Shown here: positions 46,358-54,830 of the stretch, piece by piece
How the letters are laid out: each line of letters opens with the position of its first letter
How positions within the stretch are numbered: the stretch's first letter is position 1
Source of the DNA: Blautia pseudococcoides
GTDB lineage: Bacteria; Bacillota; Clostridia; Lachnospirales; Lachnospiraceae
Length of the DNA: 64,000 bases
Reading direction: 5' to 3'
Assembly (NCBI RefSeq): GCF_001689125.2
Contig: NZ_CP015405.2
Span: 959,001-1,023,000 of the forward strand
Translations under genes and position numbers: made by a program
The notes under the pieces: model-generated
The model's input: the letters and a program-made list of their open reading frames with translations, nothing else
The model's database searches: none
What the model was told of the DNA's origin: nothing

Positions 46358-46515
46358 TATAAAGAAGGAGGGCCGGGTCATAAGGCCCGGCAGTATGAAA
46401 AAGAAAAGTTTATATGAAAAAGGTTGTTGTCCTTTGTTAAGTATTACTATACCCGGAAAATGTGATGAAACTGTGGTGAAAAAATAAAAGAATTGTGAAT
46501 GGTTTTTGAAAGATT
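46358..46515 (+). repeat. Structured repeat element, copy 2
   Basis: TATAAAGAAGGAGGGCCGGGTCA, hairpin with loop TCATAA, then the same AAAAAGAAAAGTTTATATGAAAAAGG core as copy 1 and a tail with about three-quarters identity. The short frame here is MKKVVVLC. It leads straight into the start of a 46-codon frame. Confidence 0.7.
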
Positions 46516-46516
46516 T

Positions 46517-46657
46517 ATGAAAGGGAACATTAACGGTGGTGACTCCCCAAACATCAATGATATTGATGGACCACAAATACATGTAACGTGCCCACATTGT
46601 GGAAAAGAATTTACGAAGACGATTAACTTTTTTGGAAGAACTGCTTCCGCAGGATAA
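46517..46657 (+). CDS. Possible 46-residue CPHC-motif peptide
   Basis: The frame ATG 46517 to TAA 46655 encodes MKGNINGGDSPNINDIDGPQ followed by IHVTCPHCGKEFTKTINFFG. One CxxC pair suggests a zinc ribbon half-site. No strong ribosome site is visible, so it may be a truncated gene. A hairpin AGCCCCGG-TGATGA-GCCGGGG(TT) follows at about 46674-46696. Not recognised. Confidence 0.35.
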   Translation: MKGNINGGDSPNINDIDGPQIHVTCPHCGKEFTKTINFFGRTASAG

Positions 46658-46749
46658 TAGCAGCATGAACATAGCCCCGGTGATGAGCCGGGGTTATGAT
46701 CGTGCACTGTATAAAATAAGCAGAGATGCAATTACAGGCATATGGCAGT

Positions 46750-46941
46750 TTAATCTTCGTCATCTTCTTCCACAAGTAAGCCGCGTTTGTGAGCTTTTTT
46801 AAGGATGCGCTCATACAATTCCTGGGATGCTACAAATTTGTCCAGCTTCGGATCTCTCTCCATGTCTTTTATCATTTCCGCAGTTTCTTCCAGTACACAC
46901 CGGCTTATCCATTCTTCAAAAGCGTTGTCTTCACTATCCAT
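46750..46941 (-). CDS. Uncharacterised small acidic protein
   Basis: A 63-residue, highly charged, probably helical protein (MDSEDNAFEEWISRCVLEET…, ending HKRGLLVEEDDED). AGGGGTGAG on the minus strand lies just before the ATG at 46941; a GTG 9 bases earlier overlaps that site. No domain recognised; no signal or membrane segment. Confidence 0.6.
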   Translation of the reverse strand: MDSEDNAFEEWISRCVLEETAEMIKDMERDPKLDKFVASQELYERILKKAHKRGLLVEEDDED

Positions 46942-47084
46942 TAAACTCACCCCTGCTATAATTGTAATCCTCTGTCAAGGGAAATTCCACTGGTAGATAT
47001 TGGAAACAAAGCCGTGTGAGTCTTTGGTATATGTAGAATGCAAAGTTTAATCATGAAAATAATGAAATGTTTTGTGACTAAAAC

Positions 47085-47106
47085 ACCCCGGCTTTTAGGC
47101 CGGGGT
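47085..47106 (-). terminator. Terminator of the GGGtGRT operon
   Basis: ACCCCGGC and GCCGGGGT form a perfect stem; on the minus strand it is followed by GTTTTAG. Located 30 bases after the GGGtGRT stop codon. Confidence 0.8.
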
Positions 47107-47135
47107 AAGTGTAGGAACGCAGGTATATGAATTTC

Positions 47136-48146
47136 TTAGAATTTACCTTCTTTTGCAGCCTCTTCAACCGCAACCGCAACCGCAACGGTCATACCAACCA
47201 TCGGGTTATTGCCTGCGCCGATCAAGCCCATCATCTCAACGTGAGCCGGAACGGAAGAGGAGCCAGCGAACTGTGCGTCAGAGTGCATACGTCCCATAGT
47301 ATCTGTCATACCGTAGGAAGCAGGACCTGCTGCCATGTTATCCGGGTGAAGGGTACGTCCTGTACCGCCGCCGGAAGCAACGGAGAAGTATTTTTTACCC
47401 TGTTCGATACATTCTTTTTTGTAAGTACCTGCAACCGGATGCTGGAATCTTGTGGGGTTGGTGGAGTTTCCTGTGATGGAAACATCAACGCCTTCTTTGT
47501 GCATGATAGCAACACCTTCTGTTACATCGTTGGCACCGTAGCAGTTTACTTTGGCACGAAGTCCCTCAGAGTATGCTTTTCTGAATACTTCTTTCACTTC
47601 GCCAGTGTAATAATCCATCTCTGTTTCTACATATGTAAATCCATTGATACGGGCAATGATCTGAGCGGCATCTTTTCCAAGACCGTTTAAGATAACGCGC
47701 AGAGGCTCTTTGCGGACTTTGTTTGCTTTCTCTGCAATACCGATGGCACCCTCAGCAGCAGCGAAGGACTCATGGCCTGCCAGGAATGCAAAACATTTTG
47801 TGTCTTCTTCCAGAAGCATTTTTCCTAAATTACCATGTCCAAGACCTACTTTACGCTGGTCAGCAACAGAACCCGGGATACAGAAGGACTGAAGTCCCTC
47901 GCCGATAGCAGCAGCAGCGTCAGCAGCTTTTTTGCAGCCTTTTTTGATCGCAATGGCAGCACCAACAGTGTATGCCCATTTTGCGTTTTCAAAGCAGATT
48001 GGCTGAATACCTTCTACCATGTTATATACATCTAATCCCGCTGCCTTTGTCACCTCAGCAGCTTCTTCGATAGAGTTCATTCCGTACTCTTTTAAAACAG
48101 CAAGAATCTGTTTCTCTCTTCTTTCATATGATTCAAATAAAGCCAT
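47136..48146 (-). CDS. GGGtGRT protein
   Basis: A 336-residue protein named for its motif, seen here as SGGGTGRTLHPDNMAAGPASYGMTDTMGRMH (split over residues 268-300). Alanine/glycine-rich and probably cytoplasmic; the family lacks an assigned activity. It is encoded 47 bases downstream of an IscU/NifU-like gene, the usual partnership for the family, which implies an Fe-S-related role. AGGAGG precedes the start on the minus strand. Confidence 0.9.
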   Translation of the reverse strand: MALFESYERREKQILAVLKEYGMNSIEEAAEVTKAAGLDVYNMVEGIQPICFENAKWAYTVGAAIAIKKGCKKAADAAAAIGEGLQSFCIPGSVADQRKVGLGHGNLGKMLLEEDTKCFAFLAGHESFAAAEGAIGIAEKANKVRKEPLRVILNGLGKDAAQIIARINGFTYVETEMDYYTGEVKEVFRKAYSEGLRAKVNCYGANDVTEGVAIMHKEGVDVSITGNSTNPTRFQHPVAGTYKKECIEQGKKYFSVASGGGTGRTLHPDNMAAGPASYGMTDTMGRMHSDAQFAGSSSVPAHVEMMGLIGAGNNPMVGMTVAVAVAVEEAAKEGKF

Positions 48147-48193
48147 TAATTTATCCTCCTATTCTTTCTACGCCAGACTTATGTAAGAGACAA

Positions 48194-48886
48194 TTACTCT
48201 TTTCTCGGGTCAACGATCTTCACTGCATCGTTTACGCGGCCATACTGTCCCTGCGCTTTTTCAAAAGCAGTGTTAGCGTCATCGCCGGCTTTGATGAAGT
48301 CCATCATTTTGCCGAAGCTTACGAATTTGTATCCGATGATTTCATCTTCTTCGTTTAAAGCGATTCCGGTAACATATCCGTCTGTCATTTCCAGATAACG
48401 AGGTCCTTTTGCGAGGGTTCCGTACATGGTACCAACCTGAGATCTCAGTCCTTTTCCTAAATCCTCCAGGCCTGCACCTACAGGAAGTCCGTCTTCTGAG
48501 AAAGCACTCTGTGTTCTTCCGTATACAATCTGCAGGAATAATTCTCTCATTGCAGTATTGATGGCATCGCAGACAAGGTCTGTATTAAGAGCTTCCAAAA
48601 TGGTTCTTCCCGGTAAAATTTCAGATGCCATAGCTGCAGAATGGGTCATACCTGAACATCCGATCGTCTCCACCAAAGCTTCCTGAATCACACCTTCTTT
48701 AACATTTAAGGTTAATTTGCAGGTACCCTGCTGTGGTGCACACCAGCCTACACCGTGTGTTAAACCGGAGATATCCTTTATTTCTTTTGCTTTTACCCAT
48801 TTTGCTTCTTCCGGAATGGGAGCAGCGCCGTGGTTAACACCCTGAGCTACCGGACACATTGTTTCTACTTCATGTGAATAAATCAT
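48194..48886 (-). CDS. IscU/NifU-like iron-sulfur scaffold-type protein
   Basis: A 230-residue protein. GVGWCAPQQGTCKLTLNVKEGVIQEALVETIGCSGMTHSAAMASEILPGRTILEAL matches the core of IscU-like scaffolds, with three cysteines (about 49, 56 and 78) positioned to hold a cluster. It is longer than IscU by a C-terminal region (DGYVTGIALNEEDEIIGYKFVSFG). First gene of the pair with GGGtGRT; AAAGGAG precedes the start. Confidence 0.85.
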   Translation of the reverse strand: MIYSHEVETMCPVAQGVNHGAAPIPEEAKWVKAKEIKDISGLTHGVGWCAPQQGTCKLTLNVKEGVIQEALVETIGCSGMTHSAAMASEILPGRTILEALNTDLVCDAINTAMRELFLQIVYGRTQSAFSEDGLPVGAGLEDLGKGLRSQVGTMYGTLAKGPRYLEMTDGYVTGIALNEEDEIIGYKFVSFGKMMDFIKAGDDANTAFEKAQGQYGRVNDAVKIVDPRKE

Positions 48887-49033
48887 TTTAAAACTCCTTT
48901 CAAGAATGTATTGACATTAAGTGCGTTAGAAATTTAACGTCCTATTCAATGACATTTTCTCACAAAGTAACAAAAAAATCCAGAGTTATTTTTGAAAAAA
49001 GTAAAATTGTAAGGGGTCTTATAGCAGAAAGGA

Positions 49034-49287
49034 ATGAAAAAAACAAAAAAGCATAGGACCTTTCTCACCATGCTTGGGATCATTATCGGTGTCATTGCCC
49101 TGGTGGTACTGGTTTCTATTGCGGACGGCTAAAGGTGAGCCAGGATGCCATGAGTTTTTCCATGGCCCCGGAGGTGGTCTGGGCGGCTGTGGGATTTTCC
49201 GGATTGATCGGTGTGCGCTTTGGCCTGTACCAGGCTAATAAGGCGGCAAAAAAACGCCCCATTGATGCCCTGCGATACTCAGGGTGA
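49034..49287 (+). pseudogene. Remnant of a MacB/FtsX-type ABC permease
   Basis: The first frame, KKHRTFLTMLGIIIGVIALVV to a TAA at about 49131, is the N-terminal membrane segment of a MacB-family permease. The sequence then jumps to the extreme C terminus, VGFSGLIGVRFGLYQANKAA ending LRYSG at 49287. About 300 residues are deleted. No partner ATPase is nearby. Confidence 0.78.
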
Positions 49288-49311
49288 GAGGGAAAGCTGC
49301 AAAGATTCCAG

Positions 49312-49366
49312 TTGACAAACAGAAATCCTCCTGATAATATAGTTAAGTGAATTTAATTAAATCCAC
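49312..49366 (+). promoter_or_regulatory. Promoter and probable MarR operator
   Basis: TTGACA (49312-49317) and TAATAT (49335-49340) at 17-base spacing. Just downstream GTGAATTTAATTAAATCCAC (49347-49366) is a 20-base palindrome with one mismatched pair, a typical size and AT-rich core for MarR sites, placed to block transcription starting near 49347. Confidence 0.8.
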
Positions 49367-49392
49367 AAAACTAAATACTTGGGAGGATATAC

Positions 49393-49830
49393 ATGGGAAT
49401 TGTAAAAGAAATCAATAATTTCTATTATCATATGGCGCTCTATGAGCTGCAGGTGATGAACGGAAATGATTATTATAACGGGCTTTCCTACAACAGCCTT
49501 TTATACATCAATGTGATCGAACAGATGAAAGAGTGCACGGTCAGCAAGATGGCCGATGTGCTGAAGATCACCAAGTCCGCCGTGACCCTGAAGATCAATG
49601 AGCTGGTAAAGCAGGGCGTGGTGGTAAAAAAGCAGAGCGAAAAAGACAAGCGGGTTTATTATCTGGAGCTGAGTCCGCATATCACCCAGGTTTTGGGGGT
49701 ATACGACCAGGTGTTTTACAAAATAGAGAGGGAATTAAAGGGCAAATACTCCCAGGAACAGTTAGAGCTGTTTGGAGATGTGCTGAAAACCATCAGCGGG
49801 TATGAATGGAGGAACATGCAGGATGATTGA
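49393..49830 (+). CDS. MarR-family transcriptional regulator
   Basis: A 145-residue winged-helix regulator (MKECTVSKMADVLKITKSAVTLKINELVKQGVVVKKQSEKDKRVYYLELS). It likely binds the palindrome in its own promoter and represses itself and the MATE pump gene, which starts within its last codons. Inducer unknown. Confidence 0.9.
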   Translation: MGIVKEINNFYYHMALYELQVMNGNDYYNGLSYNSLLYINVIEQMKECTVSKMADVLKITKSAVTLKINELVKQGVVVKKQSEKDKRVYYLELSPHITQVLGVYDQVFYKIERELKGKYSQEQLELFGDVLKTISGYEWRNMQDD

Positions 49831-51160
49831 TCAGGGCCTGGAAAGAAAAATAACGGTTCCCTCGATTCTGAAATTCGCTCTTCCCTCTATGGTCATGATG
49901 GTTGTCATGTCCCTTTATACCGTGGTGGACGGTATGTTTGTGTCAAGGCTTGTGGGCACAGACGCTTTCTCCGCCGTTAATATTGTTTACCCGCTTCTCA
50001 GCTTTGTCATTGCGCTGGGAACCATGTTCGGAACCGGCATCACTGCCATTGTTTCAAGAAAACTGGGCGAGGGAAAACAGCAGGAGGCTTGCGAGAACGT
50101 GACGTTTATCACACTGTTCGCTGTAGGGCTGGGCATTGTGATCACGGTTCTCTCTTTTGTCTTCCTGGAAAAGATCATTTACATGCTGGGGGCAAATGAA
50201 GATATCTACGCATATTGTTATGCCTATGCGTTCCCTCTGCTTTTCTTCCAGCCGGCAAATATTCTGCAGTTGGAATTCCAGAGCCTCTTTGTGGCAAACG
50301 GAAAGCCCCACATTGGCCTAACTGTTACCGTGGCAGGGGGGCTGGCCAACGTGATACTGGATTATGTGTTCATTGGGGTTTTGAATATGGGGATTGCCGG
50401 CGCGGCGGTAGCAACGGGAATCGGCTACTGTATCCCTGCGTTTTTCAGTGTTTTTTATTTTACTTTTAACCGGAAGGCAGAGCTTCATTTTGTAAAGCCT
50501 AAAATGGACTGGAAGGTGCTGCTTAATTCCATGACAAATGGTTCTTCCGAGATGGTCAGTAACTTGTCAGGAAGTATCACCACCTTTTTGTTCAACATTA
50601 TAATGATGCGCCTGGTGGGCAATGAAGGGGTTGCGGCGATCTCTATCCTGCTCTACCTGGATTTTGTGCTGATTGCCATCAGCCTCGGATATTCCATGGG
50701 CGTGGCTCCACTGTTCAGCTATAATTACGGAGGAGGAAATGTGTCAAAGCTTCGGAAACTGTATAAGATCAGCATTGGTTTTTGTATGGGCGTGGGTGCG
50801 GTGATGACAGTGGGAACCTTGTTGTTCTCAGGAAATCTGGCCTCTGTTTTTGCTGAGCGCGGGAGCCGGGTCTATGAACTTGCCACGACAGGTCTCATGG
50901 TTTATGCTTTTGGGTATCTGTTCAAGGGATATAATATTTTCAGTTCTGCCATGTTTACCGCTTTTGGGGATGGAAAGGTTTCGGCAATCCTGTCCTTTAT
51001 GCGGACGCTGTTATTTCTGGTCCTGTTTTTGATCGGTTTTTCCGTTTTGTTTGGTGTAAACGGCGTCTGGAGCGCGTCCGTGGCGGCGGAGCTGATGGCT
51101 TTTGCCCTGGCTGTGTTCTACACCATTAAGAAAAGAACAGCATATCACTATCTTCCCTGA
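49823..51160 (+). CDS. MATE-family multidrug/sodium antiporter
   Basis: About 445 residues and 12 hydrophobic segments; FALPSMVMMVVMSLYTVVDGMFVSRLVG and QPANILQLEFQSLFVANGKPHIG are typical MATE stretches. The ATG at 49823, behind GGAGG at 49808, overlaps the MarR stop; an upstream in-frame ATG at 49802 lies inside MarR. A drug or metabolite exporter controlled by MarR is the straightforward reading. Confidence 0.9.
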   Translation: MIDQGLERKITVPSILKFALPSMVMMVVMSLYTVVDGMFVSRLVGTDAFSAVNIVYPLLSFVIALGTMFGTGITAIVSRKLGEGKQQEACENVTFITLFAVGLGIVITVLSFVFLEKIIYMLGANEDIYAYCYAYAFPLLFFQPANILQLEFQSLFVANGKPHIGLTVTVAGGLANVILDYVFIGVLNMGIAGAAVATGIGYCIPAFFSVFYFTFNRKAELHFVKPKMDWKVLLNSMTNGSSEMVSNLSGSITTFLFNIIMMRLVGNEGVAAISILLYLDFVLIAISLGYSMGVAPLFSYNYGGGNVSKLRKLYKISIGFCMGVGAVMTVGTLLFSGNLASVFAERGSRVYELATTGLMVYAFGYLFKGYNIFSSAMFTAFGDGKVSAILSFMRTLLFLVLFLIGFSVLFGVNGVWSASVAAELMAFALAVFYTIKKRTAYHYLP

Positions 51161-51254
51161 GCATGAAATATAGACGCGGATGGACGAATATAGTATACTG
51201 AAGATAAAGGTTCAGTGTCTTATTTTGCCTGGCTGCTGAACCGGGGGAAGGGGG

Positions 51255-51917
51255 ATGTGCTTGAAAGGTTGGGAAATATTTTTTCTGTCAGCAGCAGCGG
51301 TGCTGATGGTTTTTCTGGGAACCACGTATGTGAGGAAAAAACATAAAACCGGCAGAAAAGAAATCGTATATAAAGTTTCTGCCACTTTGATGGCAGTGCT
51401 GCCGGCTCTATATCTGGCACTTAGGGAGCAGAGCCGTGTCTCCTGGTTTATAGCAGTGGGAACCATTTTCTGTATGGCAGCAGATGCGCTGCTGGAAGTG
51501 CATTTTGTGACAGGAGCCGCAGTGTTTGCCGCAGCCCATGTATGTTTTATAGCAGGTTTGCTGGGTCTGGCGTCACCTGCCTGGTATACAGCAGTTCTGC
51601 TGTGCTGTGTGTATGCTGTGCTCTTTGCCATACTCAGGCCTTATATGAGGAAATTGGGAAAGCTGGCGGTGTTGGGGGCACTCTACGTGGCCTTTCTCTG
51701 TGCCATGTTTTCCATGGCAGGGACGGTGTTTCTGGAGTCCCCGGGACCGTCCGGGGCCGCGGCGGCCCTTGGAGGGGCAGCATTTTTGGCATCTGATACC
51801 ATACTGGCGGTAAACCTGCTGGGTGAGAATAACAGCAGGAAATTAGATAAAATACTTCTGGTTCTGTACTATGGGGCGGTTTACCTGCTGGCTGTGTGCA
51901 GATATCTGCCGGGATAA
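51255..51917 (+). CDS. YhhN/lysoplasmalogenase-like membrane protein
   Basis: A 220-residue protein with about seven transmembrane helices. Acidic residues in CMAADALLEV and LASDTILAVN match the conserved positions of the YhhN/TMEM86 family, which hydrolyses the vinyl-ether bond of lysoplasmalogens. Many anaerobic clostridia make plasmalogens, so the role fits. A purine-rich GGGGAAGGGGG stretch precedes the start. Confidence 0.8.
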   Translation: MCLKGWEIFFLSAAAVLMVFLGTTYVRKKHKTGRKEIVYKVSATLMAVLPALYLALREQSRVSWFIAVGTIFCMAADALLEVHFVTGAAVFAAAHVCFIAGLLGLASPAWYTAVLLCCVYAVLFAILRPYMRKLGKLAVLGALYVAFLCAMFSMAGTVFLESPGPSGAAAALGGAAFLASDTILAVNLLGENNSRKLDKILLVLYYGAVYLLAVCRYLPG

Positions 51918-51955
51918 AAAAGAGGAAAGCTGTGCGCGCAGCTTTCCTCTTTTTT
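51916..51955. terminator. Bidirectional terminator
   Basis: AAAAAAGAGGAAAGCTG and CAGCTTTCCTCTTTTTT form a perfect 17-base stem with poly-A/poly-T flanks, shared by two convergent genes. Confidence 0.92.
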
Positions 51956-53120
51956 AAGCGAAACTGTGGTCTACCTGGATGACAGCGTAGTAACAACCCT
52001 GCAGAGTCCGGATCTGCTCCTTGACCCGGTTTACGACATCCACCTCTGTCATGGGAAAATCGTGGGGGATGACCAGGTCAAAGATCAGATTGGAATGGGT
52101 CGGACCCTCCACCACACGGAAATCGTGCATAGTGAGCCGGGGTGAAATTTCGCTGATGATACGGTCCGCCTCCGCTTTGAGATGGTTGATATGGACATTG
52201 TCGGTAACGATAGGGTCCATATGTATGGTAGCGGAACAGTGCAGTTTTTCCTGAAGTTCTTTTTCTATATTGTCTATCTCGTCATGGATCTGCAGAATAT
52301 TGCCGCTTGCGGGCACCTCAGCGTGGAGGGAGATCATCAGCCTGCCGGGACCGTAGTCATGGACGATCAGGTCATGAATGCCCTGGACTGTAGGGTGGGC
52401 GGTGACAAGGGACTCAATCTTCTTCACAAAGTCCTCCTTGGGAGGCTGCCCAAGCAGAGGATTCATGGTTTCTCTTAAGGCCTGGATACCAGTATAAAAG
52501 ATGAACAATCCTACCAGGATACCGCACCACCCGTCAATGAGGATACCGGTATAACGTCCGATCAAAGTGGCAGCCAGTACAACGGCTGTGGACACGGTAT
52601 CACTGAGAGAATCAGCGGCCGTGGCGGACATGGCTGCGCTGTCCAGCTTCCGGCTGAGGGATTTGTTATAATAAGCCATATACATTTTTACCAGGATAGA
52701 GACACACAGGATGACAAGGATCAGAGGGCTGCTGTCCACCGGGGCAGGGCTGCGCAGTTTTTCTATGGACGACTTTACCAGCTCAAATGCCATGATCAAT
52801 ACGGCTACCGATACAAACAGACCGGATATATACTCAATTCGGCCATGACCGAAGGGGTGTTCCGGGTCCGGCTTCTGACCAGACATCTTAAATCCGATCA
52901 GGGTGATCACAGAGGAACCGGCATCAGAAAGGTTATTGAAGGCATCTGCCGTGATAGCAATGGAACCGCTCAGCATTCCCGCAGCGAATTTCCCGGCAAA
53001 CAACAGGATATTGAGAAAAATCCCTACGGCACCACTTAAAATGCCATAGGCCTGACGTACCTTTGGCGCAGCTGTGTTTTTGTGATCTTTGATAAAAAGA
53101 CGCGCTAATAATTGAATCAT
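51954..53120 (-). CDS. Cation diffusion facilitator (CDF) metal transporter
   Basis: A 388-residue metal exporter. Six transmembrane helices with metal-site motifs ITADAFNNLSDAGSS (helix 2) and a matching site in helix 5 (SATAADSLSDTV), plus HPFGHGRIEYISGL. The cytoplasmic ZT_dimer domain (about residues 210-295) is followed by an additional domain of about 90 residues that ordinary FieF lacks. Likely exports Zn, Fe or Mn using the proton gradient. Confidence 0.9.
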   Translation of the reverse strand: MIQLLARLFIKDHKNTAAPKVRQAYGILSGAVGIFLNILLFAGKFAAGMLSGSIAITADAFNNLSDAGSSVITLIGFKMSGQKPDPEHPFGHGRIEYISGLFVSVAVLIMAFELVKSSIEKLRSPAPVDSSPLILVILCVSILVKMYMAYYNKSLSRKLDSAAMSATAADSLSDTVSTAVVLAATLIGRYTGILIDGWCGILVGLFIFYTGIQALRETMNPLLGQPPKEDFVKKIESLVTAHPTVQGIHDLIVHDYGPGRLMISLHAEVPASGNILQIHDEIDNIEKELQEKLHCSATIHMDPIVTDNVHINHLKAEADRIISEISPRLTMHDFRVVEGPTHSNLIFDLVIPHDFPMTEVDVVNRVKEQIRTLQGCYYAVIQVDHSFA

Positions 53121-53275
53121 ATATCTTCCTCCAAATACAGATTTTGTGAAATCCCCTGTTTATTTTATACGAAAGTTTGGAAAGACGCAAGCAAGCAGGA
53201 AAAAGATTTACATTCCCGTATGCGAATGATATGATTATAGGAAATGAAATATAGATAACAGAGGGGTAATTACAT

Positions 53276-54817
53276 ATGAAAAAGAGGATGAAATCTATCT
53301 GCTGCCTGATGCTGGCCGCGTCACTGACTGCCGGGCTTCTTGCCGGATGCGGCAGTGACAGTACAAAGGCCGGGAATGAGGAGCAGAATAAGCAGGAGGA
53401 AGAAGCGGAAGGGAAGGACGAGAATGACCAGTCTGCTGTGAAACTCGATCCGGACAAACCAATCTCCATCACAGTCTGGCATTACTATAATGGTGCCCAG
53501 CAGGTGGCTTTTGATGAACTTGTCAATGAGTTCAATGAGACTGTGGGAAAAGAAAAAGGCATCTTTGTAAAAGGGTACAGCCAGGGAAATGTAAATGAAC
53601 TGGAGGACACTGTGATGGCCTCCCTGAATGAGGAAGTGGGGGCTCAGGAAATGCCCAATATTTTCTCAGCTTACGCAGACGCGGCCTACACGGTGGACAG
53701 CAGAGGGAAGCTGGCAGATATCTCTGCCTATATGTCCCAGGAGGAACTGGATGAATACGTGGATTCCTATATAGAGGAGGGAAGGATCGGTGAAGGCAAT
53801 ACGCTCCGTATTTTCCCCACAGCAAAGTCCAGTGAGATCTTTATGATGAATAAAACAGACTGGGATAAATTCGCGGAGGCAGCCGGTGCGACACTGGAAG
53901 ATCTCTCCACCTTGGAGGGCGTAACGGAAACCGCACAAAAGTATTACGAGTGGACAGACTCTCTGACCCCGGATGTGCCGGAGGACGGAAAAGCTTTTTA
54001 TGGAAGAGATTCGGTTGCGAACCTTTTTGTCATAGGCTCCAAACAACAGGGCCAGGATATTTTCCAGGTGGAGAACGGCAAAGCATCCGTTGCAGCAGAC
54101 CAAGAGATCATGAAGAAAATATGGGATAATTTCTATGTGCCCTTTGTGAAGGGATACTTTACAGCATATGGAAAATTCCGCTCAGATGATGTGAAAATAG
54201 GAGAGATCCTGGCATTTACAGGTTCCTCCACAGCATCCATGTATTTCCCGGATGAGGTGGAACAGGAGGACAATGTTTACCCCATCGACTATATGGTCCT
54301 GCCCGCGCCCTCTTTTGCGGACGGAGGTGATTATATTGTGCAGCAGGGAGCCGGAATGGTTGTCACAGAGACAACCAAGGAGGAGGAATACGCCTCGGTA
54401 CTATTTTTGAAGTGGTTCACAGAGACAGAGAACAATATCCGTTTTAGCTGCGCATCAGGATATCTTCCGGTGAAGAAGGCGGCAAATTCCCTGGAGGCTG
54501 TTGACAAGGTGGTTGCCGGGCAGGGACTGGAGATCCCGGACAAGACTTATGATGTTTTAGACAGCCTGTTCGGTACTCTGGAAGATGCAACGCCATATAC
54601 CACCAAGGCTTTTGAGAACGGAACAGAGGCCAGGAAAGTTCTGGAGTATAATATGGCAGATAAGGCAGCGGAGGACAGAATGGCTGTACAGGAGCTGATC
54701 GCCCAGGGACAGACCCTGGAGGAGGCATGTGCATCTTATGTGTCTGAGGAGTCCTTCCAGAGCTGGTATAATGACTTTGTTGCGGCTTTGCAGAATATCT
54801 TGAATAAAGTAGAATAA
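53276..54817 (+). CDS. Extracellular solute-binding lipoprotein (family 1)
   Basis: A 513-residue lipoprotein with lipobox LLAGC (C25) and a family-1 sugar-binding fold (ITVWHYYNGAQQVAFDELVNEFNETV). The acidic linker after the lipobox is typical of surface attachment. It has no permease or ATPase neighbours; instead a hybrid histidine kinase gene follows 14 bases downstream. This suggests a sensory binding protein that presents its ligand to the kinase's Cache domain. Ligand class (oligosaccharide) is by family only. Confidence 0.85.
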   Translation: MKKRMKSICCLMLAASLTAGLLAGCGSDSTKAGNEEQNKQEEEAEGKDENDQSAVKLDPDKPISITVWHYYNGAQQVAFDELVNEFNETVGKEKGIFVKGYSQGNVNELEDTVMASLNEEVGAQEMPNIFSAYADAAYTVDSRGKLADISAYMSQEELDEYVDSYIEEGRIGEGNTLRIFPTAKSSEIFMMNKTDWDKFAEAAGATLEDLSTLEGVTETAQKYYEWTDSLTPDVPEDGKAFYGRDSVANLFVIGSKQQGQDIFQVENGKASVAADQEIMKKIWDNFYVPFVKGYFTAYGKFRSDDVKIGEILAFTGSSTASMYFPDEVEQEDNVYPIDYMVLPAPSFADGGDYIVQQGAGMVVTETTKEEEYASVLFLKWFTETENNIRFSCASGYLPVKKAANSLEAVDKVVAGQGLEIPDKTYDVLDSLFGTLEDATPYTTKAFENGTEARKVLEYNMADKAAEDRMAVQELIAQGQTLEEACASYVSEESFQSWYNDFVAALQNILNKVE

Positions 54818-54830
54818 GGCGGAATAAAAA

